Assembly: GCF_001592755.1 (NCBI RefSeq)
Contig: NZ_LUKF01000012.1
Span: 1-64,000, forward strand
Length of the DNA: 64,000 bases
Direction of reading: 5' to 3'
From: Bdellovibrio bacteriovorus
GTDB lineage: Bacteria; Bdellovibrionota; Bdellovibrionia; Bdellovibrionales; Bdellovibrionaceae
Below are positions 25,089 to 34,205 of this stretch, in pieces. A program made the translations under genes and the position numbers. Below the pieces are notes generated by a model, which worked only from the letters and a program-made list of their open reading frames with translations, had not been told where the DNA came from and ran no database searches. Numbering within the stretch: the stretch's first letter is position 1; every line of letters begins with the position of its first letter.

Positions 25089-25745
25089 TTACTTTCTAAA
25101 GCGCAGCAAGGCCGTTCTTGTGTTCTCGTTGATTTGTCGCAATTTGAATTCCATCTTCGGAAAGACCAATCCTCCGCCAAGACCTACTTTGATCGCGACA
25201 TGAAAGATATCGTGCTTTCTGTTTTTTGCCGGAAGCCAAGAGCCTTCCAATCCCAAAAGCGCGTCGGCGACAAGACCCACGCCGCGGCCGTAAATTCCTC
25301 CGTGCAATTCATCAACATTCACGCCGCTGGGGATGAAAGTGAACATCCACTTATAAGCGACTTCGAACTTAAAACCACCGTTATGAAAGTCGCAAAGAAA
25401 GAGTTCTTTCATATCTATCAGTTCGTTCGTTTGCGGGTCCCGAATTGTCGCATCGAAATACCAAGTATCGTGATCTAGCAAAAAGGCCCAATTCATGCCT
25501 GATGAATAAAGATAACCTTGAATCGGAATCTTTTGTTCGGGTTTCACACCCAGTTGCTGTTGCAAAGTCTGTATTAGAGCATGGATTTGCTCCGGATTTA
25601 AATCCGTGTTCTTCGCCAAAGACTCTGTGAGCTGTTCCCGAGAGATACCTGCGTCACTATCAAAACTTGCCGCGAAGGCAAAGTTCGTTTGCATCAAGAA
25701 GCAGAATAAGAAAGATATGCAGCTGCACAGAATTCTTTGGGTCAT
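25089..25745 (-). CDS. Exported protein of unknown family
   Basis: The product is 218 residues. Start at 25745 because GAGAGGTGACT precedes it. The signal peptide runs to FAFAASF. The mature protein begins with a helical segment with LTESLAKNTDLNPEQIHAL, then becomes strand-rich with many aromatic residues (GYLYSSGMNWAFLLDHDTWYF, FKFEVAYKWMFTF), ending GLGGGLVFPKMEFKLRQ. The composition fits a periplasmic or outer-membrane protein. No known domain. It lies upstream of the subtilase gene on the same strand, with a gap of about 100 bases. Confidence 0.72.
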   Translation of the reverse strand: MTQRILCSCISFLFCFLMQTNFAFAASFDSDAGISREQLTESLAKNTDLNPEQIHALIQTLQQQLGVKPEQKIPIQGYLYSSGMNWAFLLDHDTWYFDATIRDPQTNELIDMKELFLCDFHNGGFKFEVAYKWMFTFIPSGVNVDELHGGIYGRGVGLVADALLGLEGSWLPAKNRKHDIFHVAIKVGLGGGLVFPKMEFKLRQINENTRTALLRFRK

Positions 25746-25877
25746 AGTCACCTCTCTTTCTCATCCTAGCTTTACTCGGACTAAAAGCCAAAGAGTCTTA
25801 TTCGGCAGGGGTGTGAAAACACAGCTCATCTTCCTGAGGTTTCAAGGTTAATTTTAGGTTCAGAGGAGAATTTCAAC

Positions 25878-26777
25878 GTGAACTTAAAACAACGATTCTC
25901 AAATTTTGTTGATCAAATGGGAAAACACGAGGTCTTTATTCTGTCAGCGTCGATCGCTTATACGACCGGTCTGGCTTTAGCTCCTTTCGTGCTGATCCTT
26001 TTATCGCTGGCAGCCCTTTTTGGCGATCAAACCCGTGAAAAAATCTTTACGGGATTTTCTGATGTTGTCGGCAAACAAGCTAGCGGTTCGATTCAAATGA
26101 TTGTTGAAAATGCCGAACGCAACCCAAAGGGAACAGGAATCTCAGGCATCATCGGTTTTGTGGTCTTATTGATTTCAGCGTCCGCTATTTTTTCACAGCT
26201 TCGCTATGCTTTGGATAAAATCAACGAACATAAAGCGAGTGAAAAAGAACAGGGCATCATGGGCTTTGTGAAGGATCGCTTTTTTTCAATGGGCTTGTTG
26301 CTGGGGTTCGTCTTCTTAGCTATAGCCTCTATGCTACTAACAACGGTGTTAACCGTCGTCTTCCCAGAGCAGCAGGGGTGGATCTGGCAAACCGTGGCCT
26401 TTGTTGTCAGCTTTGTCGTTTTCAGCTTTCTATTCACGGCGATCTATCGATTTGTTCCTTCCGATCGAATGGTCTGGAAAAGATGTGCGATCGCCGGAGT
26501 CACCAGCGCCATCTTCTTTGTCATCGGAAAAACGCTGATTGGCCTTTATCTAGGAACAGCGGGTCTTGAAAAGTCTTATGGGGCCGCAGGTTCCATCGTC
26601 GTCTTTTTAGCTTGGGTTTACTACACAGGCTTAACTTTGCTGATCAGCTACGAGTTCGCCAATTGGGTGATTTTAGGTGCGACGCCGGTCTTAGCTAAAG
26701 ATCAGGAAGCGCCTAAAAAAGAAAAGACGCCACCACCACCTCGTACACGTCCTCGCAGTCCTGATCTCAGCATGTAA
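25878..26777 (+). CDS. YihY/BrkB-family inner membrane protein
   Basis: The 299-residue product belongs to the YihY/virulence factor BrkB family. Landmarks are SIAYTTGLALAPFVLILLSLA in the first membrane helix, GIIGFVVLLISASAIFSQLR, and YGAAGSIVVFLAWVYYTGLT near the end, the most conserved block. About six membrane helices are visible. A Pro-rich basic tail (PPPPRTRPRSP) extends into the cytoplasm. The family's transport or structural role is not settled. The start is a GTG after GAGGAGA. Confidence 0.92.
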   Translation: MNLKQRFSNFVDQMGKHEVFILSASIAYTTGLALAPFVLILLSLAALFGDQTREKIFTGFSDVVGKQASGSIQMIVENAERNPKGTGISGIIGFVVLLISASAIFSQLRYALDKINEHKASEKEQGIMGFVKDRFFSMGLLLGFVFLAIASMLLTTVLTVVFPEQQGWIWQTVAFVVSFVVFSFLFTAIYRFVPSDRMVWKRCAIAGVTSAIFFVIGKTLIGLYLGTAGLEKSYGAAGSIVVFLAWVYYTGLTLLISYEFANWVILGATPVLAKDQEAPKKEKTPPPPRTRPRSPDLSM

Positions 26778-26859
26778 GCTTCTTAGACAGTTCTGCATTT
26801 TCTACATCAGGTTCCGGCCGCCATGTGAATCAAGTCATAAATTTGCTAAAACCACAGCA

Positions 26860-27735
26860 ATGATTTGGCGGCCTTGGAGCTTTTTCCTATTTCTGTTTTT
26901 CCTATCTTTAGGGGCTCGCGCTTCAAGCGCTTTCATTGATCCACAAAATCTTCGACTCAAAAAAATAATTTCTTACGGTGGGGCGAACTCTCTCACCGGC
27001 AAAAATATCAAAGTGGCCGTCATTGATTCGGGCGTCTCTTTACCTGACTCCTACGATGCGCAAATACTTCCTGGCTGGGATGCCTTTGACAACGATACGA
27101 CTCCCGAAGATTCCGATGGGCATGGAACTGCCGTCGCGGGAATAATTCTGTCTTTAGCTCCCAAGGCGCAAATTATACCTCTGCGAGCATTCGATCAAGG
27201 AATGGGCTACATCGCAGCAGCTATCGATGGATTTAAATTTGCTGTGGATCATGGAGCTTCTGTTGTGAACTGCTCTTTTTCCCTCAACGAAGATATCTTG
27301 CGAGAGATGCGTGAGGCGGTGGGACGTGACCGCTTTAATAAAACTCTGTTGATTTGGGCTTCAGGCAATCAGTCATCGCAGCTTCCTGATTTTGAAGAGT
27401 CTTGGCCCAATGTGATTGTTGTTGGTGCCACGAATTTGACATCACCTATCTCTCGCGTATTTTACTCTAACACCGGATCTATCGTTGATGTCTTAGCACC
27501 CGCCGGTGACCCTGGGGACGGTCTAACGACCTGGACTCCCCAAGGCGACTACCGAACATTCAATGGAACCTCCGGAGCAGCTCCCGTCGTGGCAGCGCTT
27601 GCAGTTTTGTATAAAGAGCAAAACCCTGCCGCTTCACCCGCGGCCATCAAGCGTGCGATTGTCGGTTCCACCTGCAAAGGATTGATCAATGCGGGACGCC
27701 TTCTTGGATTTTCTGAAATCTGTCCCGCGCTTTGA
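26860..27735 (+). CDS. Short secreted subtilisin-like protease without propeptide
   Basis: The product is 291 residues. A signal peptide (hydrophobic residues 6-20, ending ARASS) is followed after only about 35 residues by the catalytic domain. The triad is intact: Asp56 in VIDSGVSLPD, His88 in DSDGHGTAVAG and Ser238 in FNGTSGAAPVVAA, with Asn in IWASGNQSS. There is no I9-like propeptide, unlike the subtilase at 23366, and the whole domain is near the minimum size. Two late cysteines (STCKG and EICPAL) may pair. No ribosome site is obvious. Confidence 0.92.
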   Translation: MIWRPWSFFLFLFFLSLGARASSAFIDPQNLRLKKIISYGGANSLTGKNIKVAVIDSGVSLPDSYDAQILPGWDAFDNDTTPEDSDGHGTAVAGIILSLAPKAQIIPLRAFDQGMGYIAAAIDGFKFAVDHGASVVNCSFSLNEDILREMREAVGRDRFNKTLLIWASGNQSSQLPDFEESWPNVIVVGATNLTSPISRVFYSNTGSIVDVLAPAGDPGDGLTTWTPQGDYRTFNGTSGAAPVVAALAVLYKEQNPAASPAAIKRAIVGSTCKGLINAGRLLGFSEICPAL

Positions 27736-27822
27736 TTTATCTTAGCGTGAAGCCAACTCTTGGGCGATCCTTAAGGCCCCCTCACGTCGGATTCCGATTG
27801 GTGAAGGACCGTTAAAAGAAAA

Positions 27823-28290
27823 TTACTTCAGTTGCAATTGCGGCTGAGCGCCGTCTGGCGTCGTCAAGATAAGGACGTCATATTGGCCCGTGCTTACTGG
27901 AATCGTGAGCAAGAAAGTTTGCTCTGCTTCTGCAAGAGCTTGTGTATCAAATTGCAATTGAGCTCTGTAAGTGAAGGCATTCAACTTCCAAAGTTTTGGC
28001 TCAGAAGCGATTGCATATCCCTCGCTTAACTGTGTCAGGCTTGGCGCATAGAATGTGTTGTAATCCTTAGCGACACCTTTTCCGTTGATGCAGTCTGCTT
28101 CAACAATCGATACGATGACTTTTGTAACTTGAGCGTTACGGATAACAGCTTCAACCGTCGGTAAAATCACTTCTTTACGATCACCTTGAGAGCAGTAGTG
28201 TTTCACTGCCGGGGGCGCATCCAAGGTAACGGAACGTGCTTCACTCACACTAACACCCAATAAAAGAACAAGAGATAAGATGTAACGCAT
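27823..28290 (-). CDS. Small exported protein of unknown family
   Basis: The product is 155 residues, with signal peptide MRYILSLVLLLGVSVSEARS and a strong ribosome site (AGGAGGATTAAA). The mature part is strand-rich (EVILPTVEAVIRNAQVTKVIVSIVEA, YRAQLQFDTQ, TFLLTIPVSTGQYDVLIL), looking like a small beta-sandwich, with two cysteines (HYCSQG and ADCING). No family recognised. Confidence 0.72.
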   Translation of the reverse strand: MRYILSLVLLLGVSVSEARSVTLDAPPAVKHYCSQGDRKEVILPTVEAVIRNAQVTKVIVSIVEADCINGKGVAKDYNTFYAPSLTQLSEGYAIASEPKLWKLNAFTYRAQLQFDTQALAEAEQTFLLTIPVSTGQYDVLILTTPDGAQPQLQLK

Positions 28291-28536
28291 TTTAATCCTC
28301 CTAAAAATGGATAGGTTCTCTTAAAACACCTTTTGGTGTGTCATAAAGATAAAAACACTTTGCTGAAAACTCTCTGCGGAGCATTGGTACGCACAATCAT
28401 CGAAGATGAAGGAATTGAAACGAAAAGCCTCTTGATAAAAGTGCGTTCCGGGGCATCCCGCGAATGAATGCGTGATAAGCGTTGACCCAAAGTGGGTGCA
28501 AATCGCAATCTTAAGAGATCTGTTTAAGGAGGCTTC

Positions 28537-28917
28537 GTGAAAACTATTTTGTTCGCTTGTGCCCTGTTGTTGTCCGCTAACTTCGCCAATGCAAAGTCAT
28601 TGGATCTGCTTTGTAAAAACCGCGAGCATCTTGCACAAATTAGCTTTGATGCCGAGATCATACACAGGGCCTGCCGTAATGAATCTCATCCGAATCCTGC
28701 GATTTCATATTCTCTTAATCTGGGAGACGCCGTCACCTGGTCTCCAGTTCGGACGATTTTACTTTGCTCTGAGCCCTTACAAAAAACGATGATGAACTTC
28801 CATCACAGCCCAGAAGAGTCTATTTATCTCGAAGTGGAGCATGGACTAAAAAGAGCGACCGCTTCGTTGAAAGTGCAAGGACAGCACTACAACATGGAAT
28901 GCATCTCGACCCTTTAA
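28537..28917 (+). CDS. Small exported protein with GTG start
   Basis: The product is 126 residues. The start is a GTG placed by AAGGAGGCTTC. The signal peptide ends NFANAKS. The mature part has four cysteines (LLCKN, HRACRN, LLCSE and MECIS), suggesting two disulphides, and several His. The family is unknown. It is probably a single-gene unit. Confidence 0.7.
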   Translation: MKTILFACALLLSANFANAKSLDLLCKNREHLAQISFDAEIIHRACRNESHPNPAISYSLNLGDAVTWSPVRTILLCSEPLQKTMMNFHHSPEESIYLEVEHGLKRATASLKVQGQHYNMECISTL

Positions 28918-29064
28918 AATTTTTCCACGTTACAGGGACTTCTAAAAGCCCCTGTATTTCTTTATAACTGTTTTTCGTGACAGCATTTAATCTTTCTAAA
29001 CAACTCTGACTAGACTTCATTAGTTTGTGATGCATTCTTTATCACTTGGCTGTATCTCTTCTTT

Positions 29065-29799
29065 ATGCGGTATGTACGTTCTATTTCTTTGTGTCTCTTG
29101 GGGCTGGTTTGGTCTGTGGTTTCAAATGCTGAGTCCATCTCTTTAGTCGCGACGACAGGTTATAGAGATATCGAGGCATATAAAGAGGCTGTCGAGTTTG
29201 TCGCTGATACCATCCAAAGTGTCGGGATCAACGTCAAGATTGTAGAGCTTCCTCGCAAGCGTAACGCCGCAGAGGTGAATAACGGAACCTTTGACGCTTT
29301 ACCCATTCGTGGGTTGGAGGACGCGCAAGATTTTCCCAACGTCATCACCTCTACCATTCCCGTTGCTTTCACTAACTTTCGCATGATGTGGCTCAAAGAC
29401 AAAGACGTGAACGAATCAGAGATTCATAAATATTCGGGGGCAGTCGTGTTAAACAATGCCACTCTTCAAACACAAATAAAACAAGTGGGAATCAAGGTCA
29501 CTGAGGTGAATGTAGGATACGCTGAACTCTTAAAGCTCTTGAAATCTAAAAGAGTTGATTACGTCATCATGCCCGAAGAGATTATTGAAAGTCTGAAGGT
29601 GGCAAGTCCTAAGCTCGCGGAAGGTGTGCAGGTCAGCGAGAACGTTTTTGTGCGCACGCCTCTTTATTTTTCAATGCACAAAAAGCACAAAGATCTCATG
29701 GTGAAGATTGAAGAAGGCCTTCGCAAATCCTTAAAAGGCGATTTATCGAAGTACCCCTTCGTGCGCCATTCTTTAAACGTGAAGCTGGAAAAGAAATAG
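29065..29799 (+). CDS. Periplasmic solute-binding-like protein (family 3 type)
   Basis: The product is 244 residues with a signal peptide ending SNAES. The mature part resembles type-2 periplasmic binding folds of the amino-acid binding family: a first strand ISLVATTGYRD, then AVEFVADTIQSVGINVKIVELPRKR, where such proteins read a helix followed by a strand and PWxR-like turn, GTFDALPIRG (compare G..D), and a late KRVDYVIMPEE. No ABC transporter genes are nearby, so it may be a stand-alone sensor or binder. No clear ribosome site precedes the Met. Confidence 0.68.
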   Translation: MRYVRSISLCLLGLVWSVVSNAESISLVATTGYRDIEAYKEAVEFVADTIQSVGINVKIVELPRKRNAAEVNNGTFDALPIRGLEDAQDFPNVITSTIPVAFTNFRMMWLKDKDVNESEIHKYSGAVVLNNATLQTQIKQVGIKVTEVNVGYAELLKLLKSKRVDYVIMPEEIIESLKVASPKLAEGVQVSENVFVRTPLYFSMHKKHKDLMVKIEEGLRKSLKGDLSKYPFVRHSLNVKLEKK

Positions 29800-29859
29800 G
29801 TTTGGACGCCACCCGGTGACAAATCGTCCGAAAACGGCAACAGTGTGGCGCATAAAGCA

Positions 29860-29887
29860 AGGACGCCCAACGACGTCCTCTTTTTAT
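29860..29887. terminator. Rho-independent terminator after the binding-protein gene
   Basis: AGGACG pairs with CGTCCT around an 8-nt loop, then CTTTTTATT. It borders the end of the minus-strand zinc-finger gene. Confidence 0.7.
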
Positions 29888-30138
29888 TAATCAAAGAGTT
29901 CTTCAAAGAAAGATTTTCTTCGTTTGTAAGGTTTATGACCATAGCCAGTATTCGCATTCGGCATGAAAGCATCTTGTACAGGCTGCGCACGCTTTTCTTC
30001 TTCTTGGGATCTATCAAGAATTTTATCAAGCTCGCCTTTGTCTAACCAAATGCCACGGCATTCATGACAGTAATCGATTTCCACACCTTTTCTTTCACTC
30101 ATGACTAGGTCTTTGTCTTTACAGTGAGGGCATTTCAT
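29887..30138 (-). CDS. Zf-TFIIB-type zinc-ribbon protein
   Basis: The product is 83 residues. The first 45 form the TFIIB-like zinc ribbon: MKCPHC with a second pair in YCHECRGIWLDKGELDKIL, an almost exact family pattern. The rest is charged and basic (KPYKRRKSFFEEL). Such small proteins occur widely in bacteria, and their role is unknown. The ribosome site is strong (AAGGAGGCC). Confidence 0.92.
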   Translation of the reverse strand: MKCPHCKDKDLVMSERKGVEIDYCHECRGIWLDKGELDKILDRSQEEEKRAQPVQDAFMPNANTGYGHKPYKRRKSFFEELFD

Positions 30139-30395
30139 AACAGGCCTCCTTTTCTATGAGACCAATTTATCAAAGGGCACTTCATTCAGATAATAGATAA
30201 TTGCTAAGAAAATCTTCGTTTAAATGAATAAGCTGGTCGTGATTGTCGTAAGGTGACTTCACTAAGTGACGTAAGAGGGTGCAAGGAATATAGGAATGTT
30301 CATAGTTTAGACACCGCACTTAGTATTTGCGTACCATTTTTATCTGCTCGACGAAAAGACGCGCCTTTCTTGGTATTCCTATGTACATTGCGGGG

Positions 30396-31592
30396 ATGAA
30401 TAATTTCACAGAATTCGGTCTTTTACCTTCTCTTTTAAAAACTCTTAAAGCGCAGCGTATTTTTACGCCGACAGAAATTCAGCGCATGGCTATTCCTTTG
30501 CTGATGTCGGGCCAATCGGTTGTCGGTGTTTCGGAAACGGGGAGTGGTAAGACATTGACCTATGCCTTGCCACTTTTAAACATGCTAAAAAAATTGGAAG
30601 AGGACGGAGAGCCTGTGAAAGCCGAGGCAGCTCCGCGCGCGGTGGTGATGGTGCCGACTCGTGATCTGGGTGAACAGGTGGCGAAGGTCTTTAAGACTTT
30701 TACTCATGACACCCGTCTGCGTGTGCGTCCTGCTTTAGGTGGGATGAGCATGGATCAAACAATGCGTAATATTAGTGGTTCCTTTGAGATTTTGTTGGCG
30801 ACACCGGGACGCTTGGTTCAACTGCTGAGTAAAGAGCTGATTGATTTATCAGACGTGCACGTTTTGGTTTTTGATGAAGCAGATCAGATGTTGGATAAAG
30901 GATTTTTGACCGATTCAAACTATATAGTGGATACCTGCCCGCAGGATATTCCTTTAGCACTTTTTTCTGCGACAGTTTCGAAGAATGTGGAAGAGATGAT
31001 GAACTCGCTTTTTGCAAAAGCGGAAGTCATTCGCAGTGGTGGCAGCGGTAAGACTGTAAAAACTTTGACGACTAAGAACGAAACGGTGATTGATGGCCTT
31101 CGTTGGCCGATCTTTGAAAAGCTTTTAAAGAAGAAAATCGAAGGTGGAACTATTGTCTTCGCCAATACACGCGAACAATGTGACAAGATTGCCAAAGAAA
31201 TGACGGATAAAGGCTATAAGTGCCTTCTTTATCGCGGTGAAATGGATAAGAACGAACGTCGCACAAATCTTAAAAAATTTCGCAGCGGCGAAGCCGATCT
31301 TATGATTTCAACAGACTTAGCTGCACGCGGTTTAGATTTGCAACACGTTGGACGAGTTATTAACTATCACCTTCCGCAACAACTAGATAACTATCTTCAC
31401 AGAGCGGGGCGAACAGCGCGCGCCGGGCGTGAAGGTTTAGTCGTTAACCTCGTGACTGAACGCGATCTTCCATTGATCGCAAAAATCGAAGGCAAAGGCC
31501 AAACGGCGAAAGAATTGAAATCTCGCTTTAAAGACAAAGACGGCAAACGCCTGCACGTGAAGCGCGATGAGAAAGCCGTGAAAAAGAAATAG
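30396..31592 (+). CDS. DEAD-box ATP-dependent RNA helicase
   Basis: The 398-residue product unwinds RNA duplexes using ATP. All core motifs are visible: an N-terminal FTEFGLLPSLLKTL, the Q motif TPTEIQRMAIP, Walker A SETGSGKT (Ser-Glu in place of the commoner Ala-Gln/Arg), PTRDLGEQV, TPGRL, VFDEADQML, FSATVS, and in domain 2 STDLAARGLD and HRAGRTARAG. There is a short basic tail (KDGKRLHVKRDEKAVKKK). Start at 30396 fits the family N-terminus; 30381 (ATG) is the alternative, and neither has a good ribosome site. The gene stands alone, as cold-shock and ribosome-assembly helicases often do. Confidence 0.93.
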   Translation: MNNFTEFGLLPSLLKTLKAQRIFTPTEIQRMAIPLLMSGQSVVGVSETGSGKTLTYALPLLNMLKKLEEDGEPVKAEAAPRAVVMVPTRDLGEQVAKVFKTFTHDTRLRVRPALGGMSMDQTMRNISGSFEILLATPGRLVQLLSKELIDLSDVHVLVFDEADQMLDKGFLTDSNYIVDTCPQDIPLALFSATVSKNVEEMMNSLFAKAEVIRSGGSGKTVKTLTTKNETVIDGLRWPIFEKLLKKKIEGGTIVFANTREQCDKIAKEMTDKGYKCLLYRGEMDKNERRTNLKKFRSGEADLMISTDLAARGLDLQHVGRVINYHLPQQLDNYLHRAGRTARAGREGLVVNLVTERDLPLIAKIEGKGQTAKELKSRFKDKDGKRLHVKRDEKAVKKK

Positions 31593-31782
31593 AGGGCGGA
31601 ATCGAGCCCCCGCTTAGGTTTGTCTTTGCGTGCCGAAGCCGCATTGGGCTCCATAGGTCCATTTAAATTTGAGCTGGCGTCAGCCATAGGATTGAGTTTT
31701 GTTCGGAAGGAAAAAAGCTTGCCTGGGTAGGTTCACCTGCGGCAGCCTATCCTAATGCCTTTTTGAGGCTTAGGAGTCAGTC

Positions 31783-32580
31783 ATGGATTTACCGTATGAA
31801 CATAGCAGGTTTCTAGATCGAACGCTTGACTATATCAAGAACGATGCCCGCATGCTCGGCCTTGCTGTAGCGGGCTCATGCATCACTAACACAATGGATG
31901 AATTCTCCGATTTAGATTTTGTTGTGGTGGTAAGCGAAGCTCACTATGAACAGGTCATGCTAGAGCGCAAGCAAATCGCCAGTGCACTGGGAAATCTTCT
32001 GGTAGCCTTTACTGGCGAACATGTTGGCGAACCGAGGCTTCTGATCTGTCTTTACGATCATCCTCTTTTGCACGTCGATCTGAAGTTTGTTACGCGAAGT
32101 GATTTCCAAAAGCGCATCGAAGACCCTGTTATCCTTTGGGAACGAGAAAGTGTTATTTCAGACGAATTCAAGAAGTCCTCGCCGATACATCCGATGCCGG
32201 ATCTACAGTGGATTGAAGACCGATTTTGGGTATGGATTCATTACATGGCCGTCAAATTAGGACGAGGTGAGCTGTTCGAAGTCATTGATTGTCTTACATT
32301 CATCCGCGCAATTGCGTTAGGCCCGTTGTCGCTTGTGACTCATGGTCAACTCCCGCGTTGAGTGAGACGGTTAGAGATGTTTGCTCCTAAGGAGTCGATG
32401 GAACTTAAAGAAACCGTTGCCACTCATGATAGAAATTCCTGTGTTGAGTCGGTTCGTGCGAGCATAGCGTTTTATCGCAAACTGCGCGCTCTTCATTCCG
32501 ACTCGCAAATAACTTTCAGGAACGAAGCGGAACGAGCTGCAGTTGAGTACTTCGAAAAAGTGGCGGCTCGGCAGAGCTAA
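31783..32580 (+). pseudogene. Nucleotidyltransferase-like gene interrupted by an in-frame TGA
   Basis: Two frames meet in the same phase: 192 residues ending GQLPR, a TGA at 32359-32361, then 72 more residues starting VRRLEMF. Together they would make a protein of 265 residues. The first part has the nucleotidyltransferase core: LAVAGSCITNTMDEFSDLDF (the G-S...D-x-D pattern) and a later strand HVDLKFV with the third Asp. The continuation is helical, as in the C-terminal domains of aminoglycoside-adenylyltransferase-like proteins. The TGA could come from a single base change in GGA or CGA. The ribosome site TAGGAGTC is intact, so a shortened product may still be made. Confidence 0.75.
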
Positions 32581-32702
32581 GCAGAGAGCTTCCAAGTCGT
32601 CAGACACTTCAGTAATGCTTAGCTGGCCCGATGCCCTATAACTAACTACCGTTGTGATCGGTAACGAAAGGCTTCCTAAGTTCTGAGTAAGTGCAAAACT
32701 TT

Positions 32703-34190
32703 CTAAGCTTTTAAATAGAATTCGTGAGGGTTTGGCTTGTATCCAAACTCAAACCAAACCAGGCCATGTTCTTTTTCCCAAGCTTCAAGTGTTGCGAGGT
32801 ACTCTTTTGGCCAAAGTCCTTTTAGAATCGCTGTTTGCTTGTATTGAAGCCAGCCATTCACCGAATGAGCCTTTGAGTAGACGCTCTTGCAACTTGAAAG
32901 TAATAATTTTCTAAGCTCAGGATCATCGATCTTTTCAAGAGCCGAAACCTCAGGCGCATTTTCATTTTTAGCGATCGCTCTTTGAATCGTGTTCGCTTCA
33001 AGAATTGAAACTCCCGTCGTTCTTGCAAGAATTTTAAGCCAGTCCTCACGGAATATTAACAAGCCCTTCGTGTCCTTCAGTTCCGGTAAAGAGCTTGGAC
33101 AATCAGCCGCCATTCGCTGTGGGTAAGCAAAGAACTCCTCGCGCATTCCTAGCGACATTAAACAGTCTTGAACCATATAATCCATAGGACTTTGGAAGCT
33201 GTTTACTTTGAAGAACTCTTCAAGCTCCTCATTCTTCCATCGAGATTTTTCGCGCCATTCAATAGAACTATTCTGATGCGCGTGGAAGTTAGGATTCCAG
33301 TCGAGCCAGAAAAGACCTCGCGTCCCATTTTTAGGGGCTTGTAAAATCATCGGGTCATAGTCAGAAAAAGAATTGAACTCTACTTTGCCGATTTGTTTTT
33401 CGAGGGATTTAAAAATATCTAAAAGGGGACTTCGAAAGGCGATGACCTCGACGCCAGTTTTTTGCGTGAGTTCATCACACATCCGACCAATTTCTTGATG
33501 ACGAGAATACTCGACATCCAGCCAAATAAATTTAGTGGCGCTGAAAAGCTCGGGCAATAATCCATAGTCCATGGGATTTCTTTTTGAATAACCTTCGCCA
33601 AATAGAACTAAACTGCCTGCCGAATTTCCGCGCCCAGGGCCTAAAAGAATATTTTCTTTTTTCGCGTATTCGATAATCTCGCGAATGCCGGTGATAACTT
33701 GCTTTTTCTCATGGGAATAAAGCGAGATCTCTTCACGCACTTGCAAAAAAGCACGCTCATCTACAACGCCTTTTCTTTTTAGATTGTTCTCGCTGATTTC
33801 TAGGATGTTCTCCATAACTTGAGTCCTCTCTGTCTCTGACAATTCTTTGTCTTGGTTTAAAGAGGTCAAAATGGATTCCAGGCTTTTTATCTGTTGCTGC
33901 ATTTGGGCGGCACTTTTGCGACTCTCATAAAGACGCGCTTCTAAGAGTTCTTGCAGCGATTGCTCGTTTGTTTCGCGCAACAATGTATTGATTTGCTCAA
34001 GCGTAAAACCAAGGTGTTTGTAGTGCACAATGCGTTTCGCCACCGAGGCTTGCTCGATCGTGTAAACGCGGTAACGGCTTTCACTCCGAGTATGCGGAGA
34101 TAAAATCCCCTTCTCTTCATAGAGGCGCAGAGCTTTAACCGAAAGCCCCGTGAGTTCGCCAAATTCGCTGATAGTAAGCCAGTTCTTCAT
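32703..34190 (-). CDS. MerR helix-turn-helix fused to a shortened DnaE-like polymerase core
   Basis: The product is 495 residues. Residues 3-70 are a MerR-type DNA-binding domain (LTISEFGELTGLSVKALRLYE, the YEEKGILSP and YRVYTIEQ turns). A helical linker to about 165 follows. The rest follows the bacterial DNA polymerase III alpha subunit in order: GPGRGNSAGSLV (184-195), DYGLL, LDVEY (Asp225, Glu227, where DnaE has DxD), FSDYDPM...GTRGLFWLD (275-297), GLLIFREDWLKILARTTG (376-393), EANTIQRAIAKN and KAHSVNGWLQYKQTAILKG. The part of DnaE with the third carboxylate (KxDFLGL) seems missing. It also lacks PHP and C-terminal domains. Start: 34190 (GAGG six bases before) over 34193. Catalysis is doubtful; a regulatory role is inferred. 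Confidence 0.85.
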   Translation of the reverse strand: MKNWLTISEFGELTGLSVKALRLYEEKGILSPHTRSESRYRVYTIEQASVAKRIVHYKHLGFTLEQINTLLRETNEQSLQELLEARLYESRKSAAQMQQQIKSLESILTSLNQDKELSETERTQVMENILEISENNLKRKGVVDERAFLQVREEISLYSHEKKQVITGIREIIEYAKKENILLGPGRGNSAGSLVLFGEGYSKRNPMDYGLLPELFSATKFIWLDVEYSRHQEIGRMCDELTQKTGVEVIAFRSPLLDIFKSLEKQIGKVEFNSFSDYDPMILQAPKNGTRGLFWLDWNPNFHAHQNSSIEWREKSRWKNEELEEFFKVNSFQSPMDYMVQDCLMSLGMREEFFAYPQRMAADCPSSLPELKDTKGLLIFREDWLKILARTTGVSILEANTIQRAIAKNENAPEVSALEKIDDPELRKLLLSSCKSVYSKAHSVNGWLQYKQTAILKGLWPKEYLATLEAWEKEHGLVWFEFGYKPNPHEFYLKA

Positions 34191-34205
34191 CATGAACCTC
34201 TGATA

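Noticed and set aside
32359..32361. TGA read as selenocysteine
   Set aside because: The position is in a linker of a nucleotidyltransferase-like protein with no redox role, no SECIS-like hairpin is visible just downstream, and no selenocysteine genes are in view.
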